Positions 24,543 to 33,013 of a stretch of DNA of 64,000 nt are shown here, in pieces. The stretch spans positions 1-64,000 of the forward strand of contig NZ_JXBB01000002.1 of NCBI RefSeq assembly GCF_001653195.1, given 5' to 3'. The stretch comes from Hydrogenibacillus schlegelii. GTDB taxonomy: Bacteria; Bacillota; Bacilli; Thermicanales; DSM-22653. The notes under the pieces are model-generated. The model was given only the letters and a program-made list of their open reading frames with translations, did not search any database and was not told the DNA's origin. Position numbers and translations under genes: made by a program. Within the stretch, counting starts at the first letter, position 1, and each line of letters starts with the position of its first letter.

Positions 24543-25889
24543 TTAAACGGGCAAACGCTCGCCGCCGCCGACCCGCTCCGGGCCGCGAATCTGGCCGTGA
24601 CCGACGATTCGGTAGCGAACGGTCGTCAGTTCCGGGAGGCCGACCGGGCCGCGGGCGTGAAGCTTCTGGGTGGAGATGCCCATCTCGGCGCCGAAGCCGA
24701 ATTCGCCACCGTCCGTAAAGCGGGTGGACGCGTTGTGATAGACGGCGGCGGCGTCGACTTCGGTGAGAAAGCGCCGGGCGGCTTCCGGATCGTCGGTGAC
24801 GATCGCTTCGGAATGATTCGTGCCGTACCGGGCGATGTGCTGGAGCGCTTCGTCCAGATCGTCGACCACCCGAACGGCGAGGATGAGGTCGAGAAATTCT
24901 TCGGCATAGTCCTCGTCCGTCGCCGGGCGGGCCGGAATGCCGTGGGCCGCGAAGATCTCGAGCGCCCGGGGACAGGCCCGAAGCTCGACGCCGAGGCCGG
25001 AAAGGGCGCGGCCGGCTTCCGGAAGAAACGCCTCGGCGATTTCCCGATGCACGAGGAGGGTCTCGATGGCGTTGCAGACCGACGGCCGGTCGACCTTGGC
25101 GTCGACGGCGAGGCGGACGGCCATGGCGACGTCCGCCGCCCGGTCGACGTACAGGTGGTTGTTGCCGATGCCCGTTTCGATCACCGGCACCCGCGCCCCG
25201 TCGACGACTCGGCGGATGAGGCCGGCGCCGCCCCGCGGGATGACGAGGTCGATGAGCCCCCGAGCGGTGATGAGGTCGTCGACGACTTCCCGTTCGGGCC
25301 GCTTGATGAGGGTCACGGCCGACGGCGGAAAGCCGCGGGCTTCTAGGGCCGCCTGAAGCGCCGCGACGAGGGCGCTGTTCGTCCGCAGGGCGTCCCGGCT
25401 CCCCCGGAGGACGACGGCAGAGCCGGCCTTGAGCGCCAGGGCGGCGGCGTCGACGGTGACGTTCGGGCGCGCTTCGTAGATGATGGCGATGACGCCGAAC
25501 GGCACGTGGACCTTTTCGATGCGGAGGCCGTTCGGCCGCGTCCAGGCGGCGGCGACGCGGCCGACGGGATCGGGCAGGGCCGCGACGGCCTCCAGACCTT
25601 CGATCATGCTCCGGAGGCGGCCTTCGGTCAGCGTGAGCCGGTCCAGCCGGGCCCTCGGCGTCCCCCGTCCGGCGGCTTCGCGGACGTCCTCGGCGTTGGC
25701 GGCGAGGATCGCTTCCCGCTCCCGCCAGAGGACCTCCCCCATCGTTCGAAGCACGGCGTTTTTCGTTTCCGTTTCGGCCCGGCCGACCGCCCCGGCGGCG
25801 GCCCGGGCGGCGCGAAGGAGCGCCTCCACCTCTGCCTTGCGGGCGGCGATCGCCGGATCCGGCGATGACATCGAAGTCGACATCGACAT
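24543..25889 (-). CDS. proA: Gamma-glutamyl phosphate reductase
   Basis: A 448-residue member of the aldehyde dehydrogenase superfamily. The catalytic Cys lies in DRPSVCNAIETLLVH; other ProA signatures are GVIAIIYEARPNVTVDA and ARYGTNHSEAI. It reduces gamma-glutamyl phosphate to glutamate semialdehyde, the second step of proline synthesis. GGAGGGATCGGCC precedes the start. It is cotranscribed after proB, 105 bases downstream of it, under the T-box leader. Confidence 0.93.
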   Translation of the reverse strand: MSMSTSMSSPDPAIAARKAEVEALLRAARAAAGAVGRAETETKNAVLRTMGEVLWREREAILAANAEDVREAAGRGTPRARLDRLTLTEGRLRSMIEGLEAVAALPDPVGRVAAAWTRPNGLRIEKVHVPFGVIAIIYEARPNVTVDAAALALKAGSAVVLRGSRDALRTNSALVAALQAALEARGFPPSAVTLIKRPEREVVDDLITARGLIDLVIPRGGAGLIRRVVDGARVPVIETGIGNNHLYVDRAADVAMAVRLAVDAKVDRPSVCNAIETLLVHREIAEAFLPEAGRALSGLGVELRACPRALEIFAAHGIPARPATDEDYAEEFLDLILAVRVVDDLDEALQHIARYGTNHSEAIVTDDPEAARRFLTEVDAAAVYHNASTRFTDGGEFGFGAEMGISTQKLHARGPVGLPELTTVRYRIVGHGQIRGPERVGGGERLPV

Positions 25890-25994
25890 GGCCGATCCCT
25901 CCTAGGAAAGAAGTCACCCGTTTTGGAAGAAATCACCGGCTTGGGAGAAGTCGCCAGGAAGCCGTGACGGATTTTACAGCCGGGCGTCTTCTTT

Positions 25995-27119
25995 TTATGG
26001 TCGGGCGTCTTTTGACGGCCGGGCGCCGCCCGCCGGCACGGTGAGCACAAAGTCGTCCCGGTGGATGACGACGCCGATCCCCCGGACGGCGCCCTTTCCT
26101 TCCCGCGCCCGGCGCTCCAGAAGAAGCCGGAGGTCGGCGGCGCCGAATCGGGAGATCCCCCGGCCGATCTCCTCCCCGTCCGGACCCCGGACGGTGACGG
26201 TGGCGTGTTCGTCGAACTGCCCTTCGACGGCGACGATGCCCGGAAAAAGGAGGCTCTTTCCGCCGGCGACGAGGGCGTCCCGGGCGCCGGCGTCGACGAC
26301 GATCGCGCCGGCCGGCCGGAGCGCGGCGGCGAGCCAGCGTTTTTTTCCCGCGTAGCGCCTCGCCGGGAAAAAACGGGTGCCGCGGCTTTCTCCGGCGTAG
26401 AGGGCCTGAAGGACGCCGGGCTCCGCCCGGGCGATGATGACGTCGATTCCGGCGAGGACGGCGAGGCGGGCGGCGAGGAGTTTCGTCCGCATGCCTCCGG
26501 TGCCGACGCTCGTCCCGGCGCCGCCGGCGAGGGCAAGAAGGGCGTCATCCCACGCTTCGACCCGCTCGATCCGCCGGGCGCCGGGGACTTTGCGGGGGTC
26601 GGCCTCGTAGAGGCCGTCGGTGTCCGTGAGGAGGACGAGCCGCTCGGCGTCGAGGGCGATCGCCACCCGGGCGGCAAGGGTGTCGTTGTCTCCGACGCGG
26701 ATTTCATCGACGGCGACGGTGTCGTTTTCATTGATGATCGGAAGGACCCCGTGGGAAAGGAGCATCTCCGCCGTCGAACGGGTATGGAGGTAGCGCTCCC
26801 GGTGGTCGAAGTCATCCCGGGAAAGAAGCAGCTGGCCGACGACGAGGCCGTGCCGGGCCGCCGCCCGGCGATAGTGTTCCATGAGCATTCCCTGGCCGAC
26901 GGCGGCCGCCGCCTGCTTCTCCGGCACCGTCAGCGGCCGCCGCCAGCCGAGGGCGTCCCGGCCGAGGGCGACGGCGCCGGAGGAGACGAGGACGACCGCC
27001 TGCCCCGCCCGCCGTAGGCCGGCGATGTCGTCGACCAGCGCTTCAAGCCGATCCGGCCGAAATCGGCCGTCGTCGCCGGTCAGGCTGCTCGAGCCGATTT
27101 TCACCACCCATCGGGCCAT
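25995..27119 (-). CDS. proB: Glutamate 5-kinase with PUA domain
   Basis: A 374-residue protein with an amino-acid kinase domain (VVKIGSSSLTG at the N-terminus, INENDTVAVDEI, FGDNDTL-like VGDNDTLAA) and a C-terminal PUA domain from about residue 280. It phosphorylates glutamate, the committed and normally proline-inhibited step. The start at 27119 (MARWVVKIG) is selected for its GGGAGGGAAG site; an in-frame start 24 codons upstream falls inside the T-box terminator. First gene of proBA. Confidence 0.93.
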   Translation of the reverse strand: MARWVVKIGSSSLTGDDGRFRPDRLEALVDDIAGLRRAGQAVVLVSSGAVALGRDALGWRRPLTVPEKQAAAAVGQGMLMEHYRRAAARHGLVVGQLLLSRDDFDHRERYLHTRSTAEMLLSHGVLPIINENDTVAVDEIRVGDNDTLAARVAIALDAERLVLLTDTDGLYEADPRKVPGARRIERVEAWDDALLALAGGAGTSVGTGGMRTKLLAARLAVLAGIDVIIARAEPGVLQALYAGESRGTRFFPARRYAGKKRWLAAALRPAGAIVVDAGARDALVAGGKSLLFPGIVAVEGQFDEHATVTVRGPDGEEIGRGISRFGAADLRLLLERRAREGKGAVRGIGVVIHRDDFVLTVPAGGARPSKDARP

Positions 27120-27140
27120 CGGCTTCCCTCCCCTGATACG

Positions 27141-27465
27141 AAAAAACGCTTTCGCCCGTGAAGGGCGAAAGCGTCGCTTCCGCGGTACCACCTTCGTTGG
27201 CCGATCCGGCGGCGGCCGGAGGGAACCGTCCGCCGGTCGGGCCCGCTCGGTGCCGATATCGGAGCACCGCCGCCTCGCTCTTCGCGAGGAGCTCCGAAGG
27301 GGGGACGTCGAGGGGTGCGGGGCCGCCTTTCAGCCGCGGGCGCGCCTCTCTGGACCGCAGAAGCCCCCGACGCATGGCCTTCGTCATCGCCGGTTATGCG
27401 CCTTTGCCTTGCGGATTATGCGGATGTCGGAGCGGGCGCTCGGGCGCCCTTCGACGATCGGCTTT
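27141..27465 (-). promoter_or_regulatory. T-box leader controlling proBA
   Basis: The minus strand carries the T-box core AACGAAGGTGGTACCGCG at 27198-27181, followed by a strong terminator (27174-27141, stem ACGCTTTCGCCC with GGGCGAAAGCGT, then Ts). The conserved linker CAGAGAGG and a GCTGAAAGGCGG element lie about 150 bases upstream. The start is set at about 27465 from the promoter. Uncharged tRNA should favour antitermination. Proline is inferred from the downstream genes; I could not read the specifier codon with confidence. Confidence 0.93.
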
Positions 27466-27471
27466 GACTTC

Positions 27472-27500
27472 TATATATCCTTTTTTGATGGCGTCGTCAA
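27472..27500 (-). promoter_or_regulatory. Promoter of the T-box-proBA operon
   Basis: TTGACG (27500-27495) and TATATA (27477-27472) with 17-base spacing, a near-consensus housekeeping promoter. Confidence 0.8.
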
Positions 27501-27575
27501 GTTTTGCCGGCGTCGCCAAGCGCCAGCCTAAACACGCCTTCTTCGTCGCTCGGCGCCCGCCTCACCGGCGCCCGC

Positions 27576-28361
27576 TCAGCGTTCCGTCGGTCCGACGATC
27601 CACGCGTCGTGAAAGCCGAGCGTTTTCAACCGCCGCAAAAGCGCCTCGGCGCTCGAACGATCGGAAAAGGCGCCCACCTGAACGCGGTAAAGCGGCGACC
27701 CGGCCGAAAAAAGGGTCGGAGGTTGAAGGGGCGTCCCGGCGGTGGCGTCCGATGCCGGAGGGCCGGCCGTCTCCGGAGGCAACAGGGGCGCCGGCGGGGA
27801 CGATCGCGGCGCGAGATCGAGCATCCGGGCCAACCCTTCCGCGGTCGCTTCGGCCATCGCCGTCCGGGCCGCCGGATTCCGGAGGAGGGCATTGTCTTCG
27901 GCATTGTCGATAAAGAGAAATTCGCCGAGTAGGGCCGGCATGGCCGTCAGCCTGAGGACGGCGAAGTCGGCCCGCTTCACCCCTCGATCGGCGACGCCGT
28001 AGGGTTTAAGCGCCCGCATGATTTCGGCATGAATCCACCGCTGGGCGACTTCGGTGAAGGGCGAGACGGCGCCCCGATAGATATATGATTCAAAACCCCG
28101 GGCCCGGCCGTCGAAGGCGTTATGATGGACCGAAAAGAAAAAATCAGCCCGAAGCCGGTTCGCAAACGCTGCCCGATCGGCAAGCGGAACGGTGACGTCC
28201 TCCGTCCGGGTGAGCTCGACCCGGACGTCGTATCGGTCGAGGAGCGCCGAGCGAATCTTCTGAGCCAGGTCGAGCGCCGACGCTTTTTCCGTAAGCCCAA
28301 AACCGACCGCCCCGGGGTCTCGGCCGCCATGCCCCGGATCGAGGACGATCAATTTGGACAT
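27576..28361 (-). CDS. cwlC: CwlC-like N-acetylmuramoyl-L-alanine amidase with SPOR domain
   Basis: A 261-residue protein. The Amidase_3 domain covers about 1-185, with zinc ligands His11 (LDPGHGGRDPGA), Glu25 and a His of SVHHN (79/80), and a catalytic Glu in LLGEFLFIDNAEDN. A SPOR peptidoglycan-binding domain (LYRVQVGAFSDRSSAEALL) ends the protein. There is no signal peptide, as in Bacillus CwlC, which is made in the mother cell and lyses it to release the spore. The start at 28361 has AAAAGGAGGCAGG upstream; longer readings lack homology. One SPOR repeat is present, whereas B. subtilis CwlC has two. Confidence 0.87.
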   Translation of the reverse strand: MSKLIVLDPGHGGRDPGAVGFGLTEKASALDLAQKIRSALLDRYDVRVELTRTEDVTVPLADRAAFANRLRADFFFSVHHNAFDGRARGFESYIYRGAVSPFTEVAQRWIHAEIMRALKPYGVADRGVKRADFAVLRLTAMPALLGEFLFIDNAEDNALLRNPAARTAMAEATAEGLARMLDLAPRSSPPAPLLPPETAGPPASDATAGTPLQPPTLFSAGSPLYRVQVGAFSDRSSAEALLRRLKTLGFHDAWIVGPTER

Positions 28362-28473
28362 CGACCTGCCTCCTTTTGCCCTTCTGGTGTGGAAACAAGC
28401 GGCCGCCGGATCGTCGGGCCGCGGCCGCCCAATCCGCCGATGAGCCCCGTCCAGCCGGAACGCGGCGGAAAAC

Positions 28474-28503
28474 AAAAAGCCGGCAGAACACCGTTCTACC
28501 GGC
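28474..28503 (-). terminator. Terminator after tsdA
   Basis: On the minus strand GCCGGTAGAAC pairs with GTTCTGCCGGC (one mismatch) around a short loop and is followed by Ts, 40 bases after the tsdA stop. Confidence 0.75.
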
Positions 28504-28542
28504 AATGTACGTTCCGGAGGCCGAAGGGGTTCGGGCCTCGTC

Positions 28543-29610
28543 CTAACGCTTTTGTCCGGCGCCCGATTTGGCGGATTTGGCGGCTTCGATCGCCCGTTCG
28601 GCGTAGCCTTTGTACCACGGCGCCGAAGACGGGTCGAAGCCTTTTTCCCGCTCCGCGTCGGTGATGTACGCCGCGTCGTCCGGCGCGTCGCCGTTCGGCC
28701 AGTCTTTCCCCTTGGGGGCGAAGTCCGGCCGGTCGTGGGAGAGGATGTAGGCGGCCAGGTTCACCGCCTGCTCGTCGGTGAGCTCCCCCTGTTTGATGCC
28801 GCCCATCTGGCCGAGGGGCATGTTGCGCTTGATGTAGCCGGCCATCGTGCCGATGCGGGCCATCCCGGCGCCGATGTTGAAGGAGCGATCGCCCCAGAGG
28901 GCCGGGCCGGTCGTCGGGCCGGTGCCTTCGCCGTTTTGGCCGTGGCAGGCGGCGCAAGCCTGCTCGTACAGCTTTTTCCCTTCTTCCAGGTTCGGGGCCG
29001 TCATGTCCCGGTAGGCTTCCACCCGGTTCTTCACGATCCACGGCCGTTCTTTGATGCCGATCGGCACGCCTTCGGAGATGAAGGTGAGATAGGCGACCAT
29101 CGCCCGCATCTCGTCGGAGTTGTACGGGAGGGGTTTGCCGTTCATGCTGCGCATGAAGCAGCCGTTGATGCGGTCTTCCAGCGTGAGCACTTTGCCGGAA
29201 CGGGAAATGTACTGCGGGAAGACGGCGGCGACGCCTAAGTACGGCGACGTATCGTCCATGCCGCCGTTGGCGTGACAGCTGGAGCAGGAAAGGTCGTTGC
29301 CGACGTAATCCGGGAGGAGGGTGTTCGTCTCGTTCATCAGCCTGTAGCCGTACTTGATCGCTTCTCCCTCCGGCCCGTCGGGGACCTGGCTCAAATCCGG
29401 CTTCGGTTTCGGGACGGCGGTGGTCGGCGCCTGGGCGCCGGCGGAAGCGGCGGCATCGGAGGCCGGCGTTTTTTCCGGCCCTTTCCCGGCGGTTGCCAGG
29501 GCGGTGCGGATTTCGTTGCCGACGATGAGGACGAAGACGATGGCGAGCAGGAGAATGATGGCGGTCCACATCCGTTTGGCGGCGCCGTCGGCGCGGTCGT
29601 TGCCGTTCAT
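28543..29610 (-). CDS. tsdA: Diheme cytochrome c, thiosulfate dehydrogenase (TsdA family)
   Basis: A 355-residue protein anchored by an N-terminal helix (about 14-32), with its domains outside the membrane. Heme motifs are C109SSCH and C219AACH. RINGCFMRSMNG puts Cys151 where TsdA uses an unusual Cys heme ligand near the active site, and YIKRNMPLG offers Met264 (and Lys261) as second-heme ligand. The family couples two thiosulfates to tetrathionate. It needs cytochrome c assembly, for which resB and resC are in the window. A 42-residue Pro/Ala linker follows the anchor. Own terminator, no partner gene adjacent. Confidence 0.85.
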   Translation of the reverse strand: MNGNDRADGAAKRMWTAIILLLAIVFVLIVGNEIRTALATAGKGPEKTPASDAAASAGAQAPTTAVPKPKPDLSQVPDGPEGEAIKYGYRLMNETNTLLPDYVGNDLSCSSCHANGGMDDTSPYLGVAAVFPQYISRSGKVLTLEDRINGCFMRSMNGKPLPYNSDEMRAMVAYLTFISEGVPIGIKERPWIVKNRVEAYRDMTAPNLEEGKKLYEQACAACHGQNGEGTGPTTGPALWGDRSFNIGAGMARIGTMAGYIKRNMPLGQMGGIKQGELTDEQAVNLAAYILSHDRPDFAPKGKDWPNGDAPDDAAYITDAEREKGFDPSSAPWYKGYAERAIEAAKSAKSGAGQKR

Positions 29611-29802
29611 CGGTCACGCCCCTCTCTGAAGACCCGTCCGGTGACCGCCGGCCGCCGCCTCCGGCCGCCGGTGACGGGCAGAATGTGTTTTCTTTCACTT
29701 TCAGTTTAAGGGAAATCGCTTTCTCGTGAAAAGGGATTTTCCGCTCGTTTGCAAAGGTGTCGAATCGGGCTTGTTTTTGCTGGTTTTTAGCATGGGTACA
29801 AT

Positions 29803-29823
29803 AAAAACGGCCGCCAACGGCCC
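29803..29823 (-). terminator. Terminator after the CoADR-type flavoprotein gene
   Basis: On the minus strand GGCCG-TTGG-CGGCC is followed by TTTTTATT, about 90 bases after the stop codon of the flavoprotein gene. Confidence 0.7.
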
Positions 29824-29912
29824 CCGCCCGTTCAACGATTGGACACGGACGGTCACCGTCGGCAGCTCGTGTCCCGTTCGGGGACGGCGTGTGCACCGAG
29901 CGGGACGGAAGT

Positions 29913-31286
29913 TTATCGCTCCGCCCGACGATCGGCTTTTTTCGCCACCGTCGCCGCCTGCTGCAGCGGATCCCAGACGGCGTTGAACGGCGGCGCGTAC
30001 GAAAGATCCAGCGCTTCGAGCTCGTCAATCGTCATCCCGTGGTAGAGGGCCGTCGCCAGGACATCCACCCGCTTGTCGACGCCGGCTTTGCCGACAATCT
30101 GTCCGCCCAAAAGGCGCCGGTCGTCGCGCCGGAAGAGGAGCTTCACGTGAAGCTCGGCGTTGTCGGGATAATAGCGGGCGTGGGCCCGGGAACGGATGCG
30201 GACGGTTTCGAAGGGCACGCCGAGGGCCTCCGCTTCGCGGCTCGATAGGCCGGTGCGTCCCATGGCGATGTCGAGCACCTTCATGATCGCGCTCCCGACG
30301 ATGCCGGCGAAGCGGGCGTCTCCACCGGTCATGTTCGTTCCGGCGACCCGGCCTTGCTTGTTGGCGTGGGTGCCGAGGGGGACGAAGTCGTCGGCGCCCT
30401 TGATCCGGTGGAACTGCGTGGCGCAGTCGCCGGCGGCGTACACATCCGGGAGGCTCGTCTCCATCCGGTCGTTCACCCGGATGGCGCCTTTCGGGCCGAG
30501 CTCGGCGCCGGCTTCCCGGGCAAGCTCGCTGTTCGGCACGACGCCGACGGCGACCAGAACGAGGTCGGCGGGATACGTGTTTTTGTTCGTGACGACGGCC
30601 CGGACGCGCCCCCCTTCCCCTTCGAGGCGCCGCACTTCTTCGCCGAGGCCGACGGCGATGCCGTGGCGCTCCAAGGCGTCCCGGGCGAGGTCCGCCATGT
30701 CGGCGTCAAAGGTGAGGGCCAGCTGCGGCGCGAGGTCGAGGACGGTCACCGTCTTCCCGAGGAGGTGGAACGCTTCTGCCATCTCGAGGCCGATGTAGCC
30801 GCCGCCGATGATCACGACCCGCTCGACGGGACGGTCCCGAAGGTCGGCGAGGATCCGCTCGGCGTCGCCGAGGGTTTTCAGCGGAAAGACGCCGGCGAGG
30901 TCCCGTCCTTCCCACCCCGGCAGGATGGGCCGGGCGCCGGTGGCGATGAGCAGCTTGTCGTACGGAACGGTGCGGGTGTCTCCGGTGGCGAAATCGGTGA
31001 CGGCGACGATTTTGGCGGTCGGGTCGACGGCGGTCGCCTCGTGCCGGAGATGGACCCGGATGTTGTATTTTTCCTCGAATTCTTGCTTTGTCCGCGCGAC
31101 GAGGCGCTCGGCGGAAGGGACGAGGCCGCCGATGTAGTACGGAAGCCCGCACTGGGCGTATGAAACGACGTTGTCCCGCTCGAACACGTCGATCGTCGCA
31201 TCCGGATCGAGGCGGCGGATCTGGGACGCCGCGCTCATGCCGGCGGCATCGCCGCCGATGATGACATACCGTCGGGACATCTCCAT
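29913..31286 (-). CDS. CoA-disulfide reductase-like FAD/NAD(P) oxidoreductase
   Basis: A 457-residue flavoprotein. The FAD-binding motif is VIIGGDAAGMSAAS and the NAD(P) motif VVIIGGGYIGLEMAEAF. A single redox cysteine, Cys46 in YAQCGLPYYIGG, and the C-terminal SYAPPFNAVWDPLQQAA are typical of CoA-disulfide reductase and related NAD(P)H sulfur/polysulfide reductases. It could keep CoA thiol reduced or handle polysulfide, which would match the sulfur genes nearby; sequence alone does not separate these. There is no rhodanese domain. The minus-strand gene after it is tsdA, with a terminator between. Confidence 0.82.
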   Translation of the reverse strand: MEMSRRYVIIGGDAAGMSAASQIRRLDPDATIDVFERDNVVSYAQCGLPYYIGGLVPSAERLVARTKQEFEEKYNIRVHLRHEATAVDPTAKIVAVTDFATGDTRTVPYDKLLIATGARPILPGWEGRDLAGVFPLKTLGDAERILADLRDRPVERVVIIGGGYIGLEMAEAFHLLGKTVTVLDLAPQLALTFDADMADLARDALERHGIAVGLGEEVRRLEGEGGRVRAVVTNKNTYPADLVLVAVGVVPNSELAREAGAELGPKGAIRVNDRMETSLPDVYAAGDCATQFHRIKGADDFVPLGTHANKQGRVAGTNMTGGDARFAGIVGSAIMKVLDIAMGRTGLSSREAEALGVPFETVRIRSRAHARYYPDNAELHVKLLFRRDDRRLLGGQIVGKAGVDKRVDVLATALYHGMTIDELEALDLSYAPPFNAVWDPLQQAATVAKKADRRAER

Positions 31287-31348
31287 CGCCTCCCCGCTGT
31301 TTTGTCCCTGACCCCTGCGATATCATCGCGCTTCGTTAACGTTTGCGT

Positions 31349-32224
31349 TTAACGCTCGCGCGCGTCGGTTTCTTCGTCGGCGCCGGCACCGCCATCAACG
31401 TCCGCCCCGCCTTCCGCTTCGCCCTCAGCCTCAACGACGACGCCGGCCGCAAGGCGCCGCAGGCGGATGAGAAAGCCGGTGTGGGCGACCATGCGGTGGT
31501 CCGGCCGAACGCTTTCCGGCGTGGCGTGCCACGGCCGAAGAAGGAGTTCTTCGACTTCGATCGGTCCCCAGCCGGGTCGGCCCGAGATGGAGGAGACGAA
31601 CTTGTGCAGCTGGTTCGTCGTCGGCAGCCAGACGAGAAGGAGGCCGCCGGGACGGACGGCCGTCTCGGCGCCGGCGATCGCCTGCTCCGGCTCCGGCACG
31701 TCGAGGAGCAGAAGGTCGAGCTCCCGCTCGTCGATGCCGCGGTAAACGTCCCGGACTTCGAGGCGCCAGTTCGGCGGATCGGTGCCGAAAAAGCGGCGGA
31801 CGTTTTCCCGGGCGAGTTCGGCAAACTCCGGCCGCCGCTCGTAGGAGACGACCAACCCTTCCGGGCCGACGGCGCGAAGCAGGACGAGCGTCGCCGCGCC
31901 GGAGCCGACGCCCGATTCCATCACCCGGGCGCCGGGGCGAAGATCTCCGCGAAGGAGGATGCGTCCGAGATCTTTCGGATAAAGAATCTGCGTCCGGCGG
32001 GGCATCGTCATGATGTAGTCTTCGAGCGTCGGCCGAATCGCCAGCACCGTCTGGCCGGCGCTCGTCGGGATGAGGCTTCCCTCGGGACGGCCGACGACGT
32101 CGTCGTGACGGACGATGCTCCCGGAGGGGGTCTGGGCGACCTGGCCCCGCCGGAGCCGGCGGAGGAAAGAACGCCCTTTGGCATCGATGAACAGGACGAG
32201 GTCACCGTAATCGAAGGGGCGGAT
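31349..32224 (-). CDS. trmI: tRNA (adenine-N1)-methyltransferase TrmI, start codon unclear
   Basis: About 291 residues. The N-terminal beta domain (DYGDLVLFIDAKGRSFLRRL) is followed by a Rossmann methyltransferase with ARVMESGVGSGAATLVLLRA for SAM binding. TrmI makes m1A58 in tRNA, stabilising it at high temperature. The conserved N-terminal domain has no ATG, GTG or TTG in frame between a TGA and GTG 32050ish. AUC at 32224 stands 6 bases after GAGGTGA, so either a rare AUC start is used, or a one-base insertion in the CCCC run would join it to ATG 32253. The tail is acidic and low-complexity. Confidence 0.75.
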   Translation of the reverse strand: MRPFDYGDLVLFIDAKGRSFLRRLRRGQVAQTPSGSIVRHDDVVGRPEGSLIPTSAGQTVLAIRPTLEDYIMTMPRRTQILYPKDLGRILLRGDLRPGARVMESGVGSGAATLVLLRAVGPEGLVVSYERRPEFAELARENVRRFFGTDPPNWRLEVRDVYRGIDERELDLLLLDVPEPEQAIAGAETAVRPGGLLLVWLPTTNQLHKFVSSISGRPGWGPIEVEELLLRPWHATPESVRPDHRMVAHTGFLIRLRRLAAGVVVEAEGEAEGGADVDGGAGADEETDARER

Positions 32225-32342
32225 GTCGCTTCACCTCGCGTCGCTTCGGTCATGCCGGTCGGCCCGGCCGTCATAAACAAAAAAGGAGAAAAAAGCCGGA
32301 AACCCAGGCGTTCGGAAACGGCGGCAGCGAGGAGGCCGATCG

Positions 32343-32984
32343 GTGAACGGGTTTTGGCCGGCGCTTTTGTTTAACGCGGTGACGGAGCTCGACAACGTCC
32401 TTGTCCTCACCGCCGTCGTTCGGCGGCGGTTTGCCCTCTCCCGCCCGGCACTTTTCGCAGTGGTCTCGCTGGTGGCCCTCGTCCGGGGGTCGGCGATGCA
32501 ACAGATCGCGCCGGCGCTCGCCCGCCCGACCGTCGCCTGCCCGGTGGGACTGTATGCGTTCGGGCTGGCCGCCCTCATCCTCGGGCAGTCGTTCCGCCCT
32601 CCGCTCCCGGAACGCGAAACGGTCCCCGCGCGATGGGCGGGGCTTCGGCGGGCGGTGGCGATCGCCCAGGGGCTTTTCGCGGTCCTCCTGCTCGACCTCG
32701 CCTTAAGCGCCGATCAGCTCGTCATCGGCGCCGGCTGGCTCCCGGCAGGCCTTCCCGGCTTTGCCGCCGTCCTCGGCGGGCTCTGGGCGGCGTTTTTGGC
32801 CGTCTGGGGGCTGCCGGAGGCGGTGTTCCGCTCTCCGTGGACGGTTCGCGCCGCCGCCGTCCTCATCGCCCTTGCCGGTTGGGACGTCCTGCCGGCGCCC
32901 TGCCGCGGTCCGGCGGCGTTTATGGCCGCCGCCGGCTTTCTCCTCCCCTTCGTCCGGCGCTCCTTTCGGCCGGACGATGGCTGA
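32343..32984 (+). CDS. TerC-like integral membrane protein
   Basis: A 213-residue membrane protein with about seven helices. The paired acidic motifs NAVTELDNVLVLTAVV (residues 11-26) and DLALSADQLVIG (about 118) resemble the TerC/YjbE family, which is linked to manganese export or metal loading of exported enzymes. GTG 32343 is preceded by GAGGAGG. Divergent from trmI. The assignment rests on motif resemblance only. Confidence 0.55.
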   Translation: MNGFWPALLFNAVTELDNVLVLTAVVRRRFALSRPALFAVVSLVALVRGSAMQQIAPALARPTVACPVGLYAFGLAALILGQSFRPPLPERETVPARWAGLRRAVAIAQGLFAVLLLDLALSADQLVIGAGWLPAGLPGFAAVLGGLWAAFLAVWGLPEAVFRSPWTVRAAAVLIALAGWDVLPAPCRGPAAFMAAAGFLLPFVRRSFRPDDG

Positions 32985-33013
32985 CGGTCGGTGCCGCCCC
33001 TTGCCGGGACCCT

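Noticed and set aside
24213-25346. 377-codon plus-strand frame over the proA region
   Set aside because: Beyond about 24540 it is antisense to proA, and its first part has no ribosome binding site.
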